Positions 52,708 to 60,687 of a stretch of 64,000 nucleotides of DNA are shown one piece after another. Where the stretch lies: positions 310,001-374,000 of the forward strand of contig NZ_QVNU01000002.1 of NCBI RefSeq assembly GCF_003545715.1. The letters run 5' to 3'. Position 1 is the first letter of the stretch. The number at the start of each line of letters is the position of its first letter. The translations under genes were made by a program, and so were the position numbers. The notes beneath the pieces are model-generated. The model did not search any database. It saw nothing but the letters and a program-made list of their open reading frames with translations, and had not been told where the DNA came from. Source of the stretch: Taibaiella koreensis (GTDB lineage Bacteria; Bacteroidota; Bacteroidia; Chitinophagales; Chitinophagaceae).

Positions 52708-53283
52708 TTATTTCAGGTGTTCATCAATGACCTGACACAGTTCGCTGAAAATAGCATCGATTTCCCCGATACCATTGACATGTCTGAGCTTACCCTGACC
52801 CTCGTAAAAAGGCAGCACGTGTATCGTCTTTCCGAAGTACTCGTCGATCCGCTTCACCAGCTTCTCGGCAGCATCATCGGGCCGGTTGCTTACCTTGTGC
52901 CGTTCGGCAATACGTTTCCGCAGCTCATCTTCATCGACATCCAGCGCGATAACGGTCCCTATTTTGTCGCCCCGGCCCTCAAGAAATTTATCCAGCGCTT
53001 CGGCCTGGGCTACCGTACGGGGAAAGCCGTCGAAAATAAAACCTCTGGCGGCCGGATGATTCCCGATCTCTTCTTCCAGCATGGCGATGGTAATCGCATC
53101 AGACACCAGCTCGCCGGAAGCGAGCAGCGCCTTCACTTTTTTGCCCAGCTCGGTCTCCTGCTGGATATGTGCCCTGAAGAGATCGCCGGTAGAAATATGT
53201 ACGAGCTGATATTTGTCGATCAGCTTAGCCGATTGTGTTCCTTTCCCTGCGCCCGGAGGGCCAAAAAGTATCAGATTAAACAT
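52708..53283 (-). CDS. adk: Adenylate kinase
   Basis: 191 aa from the ATG at 53283 (a TTG three codons upstream is possible). Catalyses AMP + ATP to 2 ADP. P-loop GPPGAGKGT (8-16), AMP site STGDLFRAHI and GFIFDGFPRTVAQAEALD, and the LID region (short form, ERHKVSNRPDD). The short LID without zinc cysteines is normal for Bacteroidota. Has a clear -7 element at 53309-53316. Confidence 0.96.
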   Translation of the reverse strand: MFNLILFGPPGAGKGTQSAKLIDKYQLVHISTGDLFRAHIQQETELGKKVKALLASGELVSDAITIAMLEEEIGNHPAARGFIFDGFPRTVAQAEALDKFLEGRGDKIGTVIALDVDEDELRKRIAERHKVSNRPDDAAEKLVKRIDEYFGKTIHVLPFYEGQGKLRHVNGIGEIDAIFSELCQVIDEHLK

Positions 53284-53308
53284 AGGCTTCAATATTTTTT
53301 GAACGGAG

Positions 53309-53316
53309 CAAAAGTA
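53309..53316 (-). promoter_or_regulatory. Predicted -7 element of adk
   Basis: TACTTTTG on the minus strand, 25 nt before the ATG. Confidence 0.55.
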
Positions 53317-53350
53317 CGCAATGAAAAATAAAGAAGCGACCCGGCCGCCG

Positions 53351-53944
53351 TCAATTTTGCAATAGCTGCATCAGTTCATCCTGTACCGCTTTGCCCTTGT
53401 TGAGCGCATACCAGGTATGCATCTCCTTTTCAAATTCTTCGAAGGAAACCGGCGCCGGGTTACTTTTCCAGGCAGTAAGCAGGGCCTGCGCCGTTACCGG
53501 CCTGGGTCCCCAACGAAACAATTGGTTACCGTTCCCGTCAAAAGCGACCAGGATGGGAATGCTGCGGGAAGTACCGTTGGTGAGGTACTGATCCATGATC
53601 TGCGGATTCTCATCGCGCAGCACAATGCGCAGCGTTATTTTGCCTTTTGCCGCTTCGGCCATCCTGGCGATGGCCGGCAGATTTTGTGCGCTGTCGCCGC
53701 ACCAGCCCTCCGTGATCACCCACCAATCCTGCGTAACGACGTTACTCATCGCCGATAGCACATCTTCTCTCAGCTCGAAGGTCTTGTCCCATCGACGCAT
53801 CCGTTGCAGGTTAAGGCGCGCATAAAAAAGATAATCATCACTCTGGTTAGGGCCTGTTGTTTTTCCCTCTGCCATTAGCGTTTCCAGCAGCTGTACAAAT
53901 TCTGCATAGCTGTAATGTTGCTTCGCGGTATCAAAAATTGTCAT
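53351..53944 (-). CDS. Thioredoxin-like protein with monothiol WCGDS motif
   Basis: 197 aa from the ATG at 53944. Thioredoxin-family fold with the loop EGWCGDSAQNLPAIARM, where the second Cys of the usual C-x-x-C is replaced by Ser. The helical N-terminus (about 85 residues, starting TIFDTAKQHYSYAEFVQLLE) and C-terminus (EFEKEMHTWYALNKGKA) match a Bacteroidota thioredoxin-family group. No signal peptide, so cytoplasmic. With one Cys it could work by glutathione- or bacillithiol-like monothiol chemistry; this is inference. A -7 element is at 53975-53982. Confidence 0.85.
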   Translation of the reverse strand: MTIFDTAKQHYSYAEFVQLLETLMAEGKTTGPNQSDDYLFYARLNLQRMRRWDKTFELREDVLSAMSNVVTQDWWVITEGWCGDSAQNLPAIARMAEAAKGKITLRIVLRDENPQIMDQYLTNGTSRSIPILVAFDGNGNQLFRWGPRPVTAQALLTAWKSNPAPVSFEEFEKEMHTWYALNKGKAVQDELMQLLQN

Positions 53945-53974
53945 GGTTAACCGGTACTTTTTAAGATTAGGGAA

Positions 53975-53982
53975 CAAAGGTA
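53975..53982 (-). promoter_or_regulatory. Predicted -7 element of the thioredoxin-like gene
   Basis: TACCTTTG on the minus strand, 30 nt before the ATG. It lies immediately downstream of the stop of the next gene (53991). Confidence 0.5.
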
Positions 53983-53990
53983 TTATGCGT

Positions 53991-54581
53991 TCAGCGTTCC
54001 AGCAACCGTTGCCTGATAGAGGTGCCCGTCTTAATGTATTCGCCCGGCCGCATCTGATCCAATGTAACGCTACCTATGCTATACCGTATAAGCCGCAGCG
54101 TAGGCAAGCCTACAGATGCTGTCATTTTGCGCACCTGCCTGTTCTTCCCTTCTGTGAGCCGTAACGACAACCAGGAAGTAGGAATATGCTGCCGGAAGCG
54201 TATAGGCGGATAACGTTCGGGCACTACAGGCTCCGGCTGCAACCAATGCACTGCTGCCGGCCTGGTATGGTAAGCTTTACCATCAACGGTGATATCGGTA
54301 CCCTTGCGTAAGGCATGCAGCTTTGCCTCATCAGGCACACCTTCTACCTGCACCCAGTATTCCCGCTCATGCACAAAGAGCGGGTTCAGCAATTGATGGT
54401 TCAGCTGCTTATCATTGGTAAGCAGCAACAGACCTTCGCTATCATAATCCAGACGGCCTACGGGATAAACATCTTTTTTGATGCCGGTCAGGAAATCACG
54501 AAGCGTTTTTTTGTCTCCTTCGGGTGAAAATTGAGATAGCACCTGGAAAGGTTTATAAAAAAGATAGTAGTCGAAGGCCAT
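53991..54581 (-). CDS. RsuA/RluE-type pseudouridine synthase
   Basis: 196 aa, catalytic domain only, no S4 domain. GRLDYDSEGLLLLTND contains the catalytic Asp; YYLFYKPFQVLSQFSPEG, then WLSLRLTEGKNRQVRKMTASVG and LIRYSIGSVTLDQM are family signatures. The short form is like RluE, which modifies 23S rRNA, but the exact target site cannot be read from sequence. Confidence 0.9.
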   Translation of the reverse strand: MAFDYYLFYKPFQVLSQFSPEGDKKTLRDFLTGIKKDVYPVGRLDYDSEGLLLLTNDKQLNHQLLNPLFVHEREYWVQVEGVPDEAKLHALRKGTDITVDGKAYHTRPAAVHWLQPEPVVPERYPPIRFRQHIPTSWLSLRLTEGKNRQVRKMTASVGLPTLRLIRYSIGSVTLDQMRPGEYIKTGTSIRQRLLER

Positions 54582-54936
54582 AATACATAAGTAAATTAGG
54601 CATAGTAAAAGCTGCTCCAGGAAAGGATTTCAGCTATTTAAAAAACAAAAGCCCGGCTTTTTTACAGCCGGGACTTTTATGAGGAGGGGTTAGTAAGTAC
54701 TAATGTTTACACAATATTAATAAGTATTTTTTTCTTTGAAAAATTTTTTGAAAAAAAATATTCACAAAAGACGAAAAAATGTGGATAACATTGATCGTGC
54801 TATGATCGGTTTGAGGCCGCTTTACACTTAATTTTTAAGACAAGCAGGATACATGATGCTATCAATCGTGATGTTTACCGGCGCATGGATTCTGCTGGCG
54901 GCATAGTATCTTTGCTGCACTAAATACAATACCGAT
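54582..54936. other. AT-rich intergenic region with orphan hairpin and DnaA-box-like site
   Basis: 355 bp between divergent genes. At 54648-54678 a hairpin (stem GCCCGGCT / AGCCGGG with flanking A/T pairs) forms a minus-strand terminator, but no minus-strand gene precedes it. At 54720-54780 the sequence is strongly AT-rich (runs of T and A). TGTGGATAA at 54780-54788 is the complement of the consensus DnaA box TTATCCACA; a weaker match ATATTCACA lies at 54758-54766. Promoter for the lpxD gene at 54907. Confidence 0.55.
54907..54914 (+). promoter_or_regulatory. Predicted -7 element of lpxD
   Basis: TATCTTTG, 22 nt before the ATG. Confidence 0.55.
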
Positions 54937-55881
54937 ATGCGTTTCGAACGTCCTTTAACGGCGGCATGGATTGCCGACTTCATCGATGCCAGGCTTGTAG
55001 GCGATGCGGCAGCAGAAGCCACAGGAATTAACGAGATCCATAAAGTTGAGCCCGGAGATATTTCCTTCGTCGACTTTGAGAAATACTATGATAAGTGCCT
55101 GCGTTCGGCCGCTACCTTCATTATCATTGATAAAGAGGTGACGGCGCCCGAAGGAAAGGTATTGTTTGTATGCGCCGACCCTTTTACAGCCTATGTGAAG
55201 CTGGTAAAGCATTTCCGTCCTTTTGAGCCGGCGACCAAGCTCATTAGCGACAGCGCCGTTATCGGTGAAGGTACGGTACTGCAGCCCGGCGTATTCATCG
55301 GCAATCATGTGGTAATTGGCAAAGACTGTCTTATCCACCCCAATGTAACGATCTATGATCATACCGTGATTGGCGACAACGTCATTATTCATGCAGGCGC
55401 TATATTGGGCGCCGATGCTTATTACTACAAGCGGAGGAAGGACAGGGCTTCGCAGTACGATAAGCTCGAGAGTTGTGGCCGCGTGATTATTCATAACGAT
55501 GTAGAGATAGGTGCAGCGACGACGATAGATAAGGGTGTAAGCGGTGATACGATTATAGGCCAGGGCACCAAGATCGACAACCACGTGCACATAGGCCATG
55601 GCGCAGTGATTGGCAGGAACTGCCTTTTTGCTGCCCAGGTGGGCATTGGCGGCAAAGCCATAATAGAGGATGAAGTGATCCTGTGGGGACAAGTAGGCGT
55701 AAGCAAAGACCTTACTATAGGCAAAGGCGCGGTCGTGTATGCTCAAAGCGGCGTGCCTTCTTCACTGGAAGGCGGTAAGACTTATTTTGGCTCACCCGCA
55801 GAAGAAGCCAGGGGCAAGATGCGTGATCTTAGCTGGATCAAGCGTATACCGGAAATATGGGAGAAGGTACGTAATCTTTAA
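54937..55881 (+). CDS. lpxD: UDP-3-O-acylglucosamine N-acyltransferase
   Basis: 314 aa. Adds the second hydroxyacyl chain in lipid A synthesis. N-terminal domain (residues 1-100, DISFVDFEKYYDKCLRSAAT) followed by a left-handed beta-helix of hexapeptide repeats (VIGEGTVLQPGVFIGNHVVI and others). The catalytic His lies in KIDNHVHIGHGAVIG. A 14-residue insert near GADAYYYKRRKDRAS is characteristic of Bacteroidota LpxD-like enzymes. Two paralogues often exist in this phylum, so this could be the second one. Confidence 0.87.
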   Translation: MRFERPLTAAWIADFIDARLVGDAAAEATGINEIHKVEPGDISFVDFEKYYDKCLRSAATFIIIDKEVTAPEGKVLFVCADPFTAYVKLVKHFRPFEPATKLISDSAVIGEGTVLQPGVFIGNHVVIGKDCLIHPNVTIYDHTVIGDNVIIHAGAILGADAYYYKRRKDRASQYDKLESCGRVIIHNDVEIGAATTIDKGVSGDTIIGQGTKIDNHVHIGHGAVIGRNCLFAAQVGIGGKAIIEDEVILWGQVGVSKDLTIGKGAVVYAQSGVPSSLEGGKTYFGSPAEEARGKMRDLSWIKRIPEIWEKVRNL

Positions 55882-55891
55882 TGTTTGACGA

Positions 55892-55920
55892 TGAAGGCCT
55901 CTTTTTGAAAGAGGCCTTCA
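55892..55920. terminator. Hairpin between lpxD and lpxB
   Basis: Perfect 10-bp stem TGAAGGCCTC / GAGGCCTTCA, 9-nt loop; convergent genes on both sides. Little T-run. Confidence 0.7.
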
Positions 55921-55947
55921 TGGTTATGCCAATGCTGATGTGAGCGG

Positions 55948-57042
55948 CTATGCCATCATCGCCAGTATCTCCGATGCCGCTTTTTCCGATGCCTTATCAC
56001 TGCCCAACAATTCCCACAGCTTCGTATAGTCGCTTTGTAACGCTTCCCGCCGCTCGGTATGATGCAGTAGCTCATTCAGCTCCTGGTACAGCTGTTCCTC
56101 ATTAAGGTCGTCCTGTATTAATTCTTTTACGGCAGGCTTATCCAGGATCAGGTTGACCAATGAAATGTATTTTACTTTGATCAGCCGTTTTGCGAGCCAG
56201 TAAGAAACAGGATTCCCCTTGTAGCACACCACCTCCGGCACACCAAACAGGGCCGTTTCCAGTGTTGCCGTACCACTGGTAACCAGCGCGGCAGAGGCTT
56301 GTTGCAGCAGATCATAGGTTTGGTTGCGCAGCAATAGCACATCCATACCGGCACAAAGCTCCCTGTAGATCGTGTCTTCCTGCCCCGGGGCCTGTGCGAT
56401 CACAAATTGATATCCGGGAAAGCGCTTTACCATCGATAGCATCACGGGCAGTTTTTTACGGATCTCCTGGCTACGGCTACCCGGCAGTAAGGCAACGATC
56501 TTTTTGTCGCTAAGGGGGGTAGCGGTTTTCTTCAGTGCGGCGTCGACTACTTCTGTAAGCGGGTGCCCAACATAGGTTACAGGATAATGATGCTTATCGT
56601 AGAACGCTTTTTCAAAAGGCAGGATCACCAGCATCTTATCTACCGAACGCTTTATTTGCCCGATACGGTTTTCTTTCCAGGCCCATAATTGCGGGGAGAT
56701 GTAATAGCAGACCCGGATGCCGGCTTTCTTTGCCCAGTCGGCGATACGCAGGTTAAAGCCGGGGTAATCGATCAGCACCAGCACATCGGGCTTATATGCC
56801 AGTATATCCTGCTTACAGAATTTAATGTTGTTCATTATCGTACCCAGGTGCCGGATCACTTCTACGAAGCCCATAAAGGCGAGATCGCGATAGTGTTTCA
56901 CAAGCGCGGCGCCTGCAGCTTCCATCTGATCTCCACCCCAGCAACGGACATCGGCATGGCCATCTTGCCGGTGCAGGGCCTTGATCAGGTTGCCGCCGTG
57001 CAAATCGCCGCTGGCTTCTCCGGCAATGATATAATAACGCAT
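55948..57042 (-). CDS. lpxB: Lipid-A-disaccharide synthase
   Basis: 364 aa, GT19. Joins UDP-2,3-diacylglucosamine and lipid X. IIAGEASGDLHGGNLIKAL at the N-terminus, CWGGDQMEAAGA, FMGFVEVIRHL, IDYPGFNLRIADWAKK, YYISPQLWAWKENR, and LLPGSRSQEIRKKLPVM are all LpxB signatures; the C-terminal SGTATLETALFGVPEVV binds UDP-sugar. Cytoplasmic membrane-associated. Convergent with lpxD. Confidence 0.96.
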   Translation of the reverse strand: MRYYIIAGEASGDLHGGNLIKALHRQDGHADVRCWGGDQMEAAGAALVKHYRDLAFMGFVEVIRHLGTIMNNIKFCKQDILAYKPDVLVLIDYPGFNLRIADWAKKAGIRVCYYISPQLWAWKENRIGQIKRSVDKMLVILPFEKAFYDKHHYPVTYVGHPLTEVVDAALKKTATPLSDKKIVALLPGSRSQEIRKKLPVMLSMVKRFPGYQFVIAQAPGQEDTIYRELCAGMDVLLLRNQTYDLLQQASAALVTSGTATLETALFGVPEVVCYKGNPVSYWLAKRLIKVKYISLVNLILDKPAVKELIQDDLNEEQLYQELNELLHHTERREALQSDYTKLWELLGSDKASEKAASEILAMMA

Positions 57043-57073
57043 AAGCTGGATTGAAAGAATTCATTCAATACAA

Positions 57074-57105
57074 TAAAAAAGTTCCGGACAAAAGGTTGCC
57101 GGAAC
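57074..57105 (-). terminator. Terminator of the surface-glycan operon
   Basis: On the minus strand a GTTCCGG / CCGGAAC stem with an 11-nt loop, followed by six T; 23 nt after the stop of the aminotransferase gene. Confidence 0.8.
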
Positions 57106-57127
57106 CAAAGATAAATTTACGCTTCTT

Positions 57128-58258
57128 TTAAGGAAGTTGCTTCAGGACTATTGCGATCACCCGTTCTATATCCGGTTCAGTCATATTAGAACCGGAAGGC
57201 AGGCAGAGTCCATTGTCAAATAATTTTTCCGATACCGGGCTACCATAATACGGCGCGTGGGCAAAAACAGGTTGCAGGTGCATCGGTTTCCATAGCGGAC
57301 GGGATTCGATATTGTCCTGCTCCAAAGCCAGCCGCAGGGTTTCCCGCGTAACACCGCCTGTCCGTGAGGGATCGACAAGTATTGTGCTTAACCAACGGTT
57401 GCTTATATAGCCTTCCGGCTCAGCCAGCAAGCTTATTCCTGGTATCGCTTTCAATGCTGTTCTGTAGCGTTCAAAGACCGCACGTCGCTGCGACACCCTT
57501 AAGGGGAGTACTTCCATTTGTCCGCGGCCGATGCCGGCAACAATATTGCTCATCCTGTAATTGTAACCGATGTGCGAGTGCTGGTAATGCGGCGCCGCAT
57601 CTCTTGCCTGCGTTGCCAGGAATACGGCCTGACTTTTATCTGCTTCAGAACGAGCCACGAGCGCGCCGCCGCCGGAAGTAGTGATGATCTTATTGCCATT
57701 GAAGGAAAGAATCGAAAACGCGCCGAAGGTACCGCAGTTCTGCCCCTTATAAGAAGAACCCAGCGCTTCGGCGGCATCTTCGATTACGGGTATATCGTGT
57801 TGCCGGGCTATAGCCATGATCTCATCCATTTTCGCCGGCATACCATAGAGGTGCACAACGATAATGGCTGCGGGCTTTTTTCCCGACGCCTTGCGCTGCT
57901 GTATGGCTTCTTCGAGTGCTGCCGGGTCCATGTTCCAGGTTTCGGACTCGCTATCTACAAACACAGGGGTCGCGCCCTGGTATACGATAGGGTTGGCCGA
58001 TGCGGAAAAGGTCATGCTCTGGCAGATAACCTCATCGCCGGCTTTAATTCCCAGCAATATGAGAGCCAGATGCAATGCCGCCGTGCCACTGCTTACCGCC
58101 GCTACATATCCCTGGCCGAGATAGTCCTGCAGGTCATTTTCAAATCCTGTAACGTTGGGCCCCAGCGGCGCCACCCAGTTTGTGTCAAATGCTTCCTGTA
58201 CATATGTACGTTCTGCGCCTCCCATATGCGGGGAGGAAAGCCATACCTTTGAATTCAC
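57128..58258 (-). CDS. DegT/DnrJ/EryC1/StrS aminotransferase (PglE-like)
   Basis: 376 aa starting at GTG 58258, 2 nt after the stop of the upstream gene. PLP enzyme aminating a 4-keto sugar nucleotide. Opens VWLSSPHMGGAERTYVQEAF; PLP Lys in LSFNGNKIITTSGGG; then HIGYNYRMSNIVAGIGRGQM and SRPLWKPMHLQPVF, signatures of the UDP-4-amino-4,6-dideoxy-GlcNAc (PglE/PseC/LegC) subgroup. Directly follows PglD- and PglC-like genes in the order C, D, E. The 4,6-dehydratase (PglF) is not in the window. Confidence 0.9.
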   Translation of the reverse strand: MNSKVWLSSPHMGGAERTYVQEAFDTNWVAPLGPNVTGFENDLQDYLGQGYVAAVSSGTAALHLALILLGIKAGDEVICQSMTFSASANPIVYQGATPVFVDSESETWNMDPAALEEAIQQRKASGKKPAAIIVVHLYGMPAKMDEIMAIARQHDIPVIEDAAEALGSSYKGQNCGTFGAFSILSFNGNKIITTSGGGALVARSEADKSQAVFLATQARDAAPHYQHSHIGYNYRMSNIVAGIGRGQMEVLPLRVSQRRAVFERYRTALKAIPGISLLAEPEGYISNRWLSTILVDPSRTGGVTRETLRLALEQDNIESRPLWKPMHLQPVFAHAPYYGSPVSEKLFDNGLCLPSGSNMTEPDIERVIAIVLKQLP

Positions 58259-58260
58259 GG

Positions 58261-58881
58261 TTACCTGTTTTTAATTTTTATTATTTTCCCCGGATTGCCG
58301 ACAACAGTGGCGCCATCCGGCACATTTTTAATAATGACGGCGCCTGCGCCTATGGTGCACTCTTTGCCGATGGTGATACCTTGTATAACGCAGGCTCCGA
58401 TACCGATATGGGTACCTTCGCCCACGGTCACATTTCCGCCCAATGCCGCATTGGGAGAGATGTGTACATAGCTGCCGATGTTACATTCATGATCGACAGA
58501 ACAATTGGTATTGAGAATGACATGCCTGCCGATCACTGCTTCTGCGTTGACGGAACAACCCGCCATGATAACCGTTCCTTCGCCTATTACAGCTCTTGAA
58601 GAAACATGAGCGGAAGGATGCTTTGCTATAGCATAGCGCAACTCGAATTGTTCAGCGATCTTCCTGCGGATCGCGTTATTGCCGATGGCTATGATCCATT
58701 GGCTTTCCGCATATTCCCGGATAATGTCATCGCGCTGCATCCTGACTTCATGCCCCATTAACGATGGCCCCGAAGGATGGGCATCCATCAGGAAGCCTAT
58801 CTTTCCCCCCATGTCTTCGACCGTCTCCACGATAACCTTTGCATGGCCGCCTGCGCCGATGAAGCAATATGCATCTTTCAT
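58261..58881 (-). CDS. PglD/NeuD-family sugar O/N-acetyltransferase
   Basis: 206 aa. N-terminal Rossmann-like part (CFIGAGGHAKVIVETVED) followed by left-handed beta-helix hexapeptides (VIGEGTVIMAGCSVNAEAVI, HISPNAALGGNVTVGE). The catalytic His lies in NCSVDHECNIGSYVHISP. PglD acetylates the 4-amino group made by PglE. The ATG overlaps the upstream stop by 4 nt (ATGA). Confidence 0.9.
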   Translation of the reverse strand: MKDAYCFIGAGGHAKVIVETVEDMGGKIGFLMDAHPSGPSLMGHEVRMQRDDIIREYAESQWIIAIGNNAIRRKIAEQFELRYAIAKHPSAHVSSRAVIGEGTVIMAGCSVNAEAVIGRHVILNTNCSVDHECNIGSYVHISPNAALGGNVTVGEGTHIGIGACVIQGITIGKECTIGAGAVIIKNVPDGATVVGNPGKIIKIKNR

Positions 58882-59492
58882 GATAAGCTATCCGTTCCTT
58901 TAAATTTTTCCATGGTGGCTGCCGTGGCAGAATTGATACCCTCCGATTGTAATACTTTACCTATTGTTTTGCCGATAATCTTTATATCGAGGCCGGCACT
59001 CATATGGTCCACATACCATACATCCAATGCAAACTTTTGTTCCCAGGATATCGCATTACGCCCGTTTACCTGTGCCCAGCCTGTTATGCCGGGCCGTACT
59101 TCGTGCCTGCGTTTTTGTGTCGCGTTGTACAAAGGTAAGTATTCCACCAAAAGGGGTCGCGGACCGATAAGGCTCATATCGCCCACGATCACATTGAGCA
59201 ATTGCGGTATCTCGTCCAACGATGTCTTGCGTACGAATGATCCGACCTTGGTCAGTCTTTGGGCGTCGGGCAGCAAGTTGCCCGAGGCATCTTTTTTGTC
59301 GTTCATCGTTTTGAATTTGATGATGCTGAAGATATGCCCTCCTTTACCGGGTCGTTTCTGAAAGAAGAACGGCTTTCCCTGGTTGGCGATAAACAGCAAT
59401 ATCGTAACCACAACAAAAACGGGGCTCAATACGATGAAGCCCACAAGTGACACCAAAAGGTCGACCAGTCTTTTTATCCCGCTTTTATACAT
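58878..59492 (-). CDS. PglC-type bacterial sugar transferase (phosphoglycosyl transferase)
   Basis: 204 aa, one N-terminal membrane anchor (LVDLLVSLVGFIVLSPVFVVV). Transfers a sugar-1-phosphate from UDP-sugar to undecaprenyl phosphate, starting glycan assembly. Signatures: FFFQKRPGKGGHIFSIIKFKT, SLDEIPQLLNVIVGDMSLIGPRPLL (broken here at 20: the last part is MSLIGPRPLL) and RPGITGWAQVNGRN, with the catalytic Asp-Glu pair in L-D-E. Size matches the small monotopic PglC form. Confidence 0.92.
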   Translation of the reverse strand: MYKSGIKRLVDLLVSLVGFIVLSPVFVVVTILLFIANQGKPFFFQKRPGKGGHIFSIIKFKTMNDKKDASGNLLPDAQRLTKVGSFVRKTSLDEIPQLLNVIVGDMSLIGPRPLLVEYLPLYNATQKRRHEVRPGITGWAQVNGRNAISWEQKFALDVWYVDHMSAGLDIKIIGKTIGKVLQSEGINSATAATMEKFKGTDSLS

Positions 59493-60669
59493 CTGCTGTA
59501 AAGGGAATTTTCTTTTCGGCCAGGTATTCCCTGTACCTGTTCAACAATTGCGCCCAAACATATTCCTGCTCGTATCTGTCCTCGATCATGGTCCTGCTTT
59601 TGCTTTTCAGCAACTCTAATTTGTGCCGGTCTGAAAATAAAGCAGACATGGCATCGTATAAAGCCGGCACAGAACCTGTCCCGATGATGAGACCATTTAC
59701 ACCCGGTTGTACGATCTCGTTGCTGCCGTTAATATCGGTCACGATGCAGGGCAGTTCCATGGCCCCGGCCTGCATGACGACATTGGGAAAACCCTCCCGG
59801 TAGCTCGGAAATACAAAAGTATGGGAAATACCGAGGAACGGCCTTATATCGGATTGGAAGCCGGTTGTGATGATCTGTTTGTGGCTTTTTATTTTTTCTA
59901 CGATATCATCGGGTAAAGCATTACCCGTATGCTCGAAAGGGCCTACCAGCAATAGTTTTAAGCCGGTGTGCTCTGCTGCCAGTTGCGCAAAGGCCTGGTA
60001 TAATTCCACAATGCCTTTGTCCCTCACCAGGCGCCCGACAAAGCAGAACACAAAGTCACCAGCTTCAATGCTGTATTGTAATCTTACTTGCATCAAGTCA
60101 GAAGGAGCGATAGCTGATGGCGAGAAATAACGCGTATCCACGCCGTTGATATTCCCGTTGGCGACGACATTCAGTTCTTTACGGGTAACCCTGTTCTTGT
60201 ACAAAGCGTCCTTTACACCGTTGCCTTCCGGGATAACGTGTGTGGCCATCGCGCAGGTAAGCCGCTCCATATTGACCAGTATTTTCCGTTTTAAGGAAGG
60301 GGGAAATCCTTCAAACCGCAAGCCGGTTACGGTATAGATGCGCAGCGGCACACGGGTCCAACGTGCGGCGATCATAGCCAGCAGGCTGGCTTTGGGCGTA
60401 TTGGCATGTACGATCTCCGGCCGCTCTTTACGGAATAGCCTGATGAGCGCCAGGAGCGAGCGCCAGTCCTGTGCCAATGCGATTTCCCGTTCCATTTTTA
60501 TTGCTCGCACTTCTATTCCTTCTCTTTCCCGCACTTCTTCCAGCTCTGCGCCGGGCGACGATATCCCGGTAACGCGGAAGTGCCTGTTGAGAAAGGCGAG
60601 CTGCCCCCTGAGCAGCACATTAAGGCTCAACGGTATAGTGGTGATGCGGAATAATTTAACTTGTTTCAT
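59485..60669 (-). CDS. Glycosyltransferase family 4 (PglA-like)
   Basis: 394 aa, GT-B fold. N-terminus VKLFRITTIPLSLNVLLRGQ, then EIVHANTPKASLLAMIAA, and the GT4 donor site FVGRLVRDKGIVEL, VFPSYREGFPNVVMQAGAM (E-x7-E). Sequence order and the T-P-K-A-S motif fit transferases adding a sugar to a diacetamido-sugar lipid carrier, as PglA does. Overlaps the PglC gene by 8 bp. Confidence 0.9.
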   Translation of the reverse strand: MKQVKLFRITTIPLSLNVLLRGQLAFLNRHFRVTGISSPGAELEEVREREGIEVRAIKMEREIALAQDWRSLLALIRLFRKERPEIVHANTPKASLLAMIAARWTRVPLRIYTVTGLRFEGFPPSLKRKILVNMERLTCAMATHVIPEGNGVKDALYKNRVTRKELNVVANGNINGVDTRYFSPSAIAPSDLMQVRLQYSIEAGDFVFCFVGRLVRDKGIVELYQAFAQLAAEHTGLKLLLVGPFEHTGNALPDDIVEKIKSHKQIITTGFQSDIRPFLGISHTFVFPSYREGFPNVVMQAGAMELPCIVTDINGSNEIVQPGVNGLIIGTGSVPALYDAMSALFSDRHKLELLKSKSRTMIEDRYEQEYVWAQLLNRYREYLAEKKIPFTADV

Positions 60670-60687
60670 GCAGTAGCCGGCAGGGCT

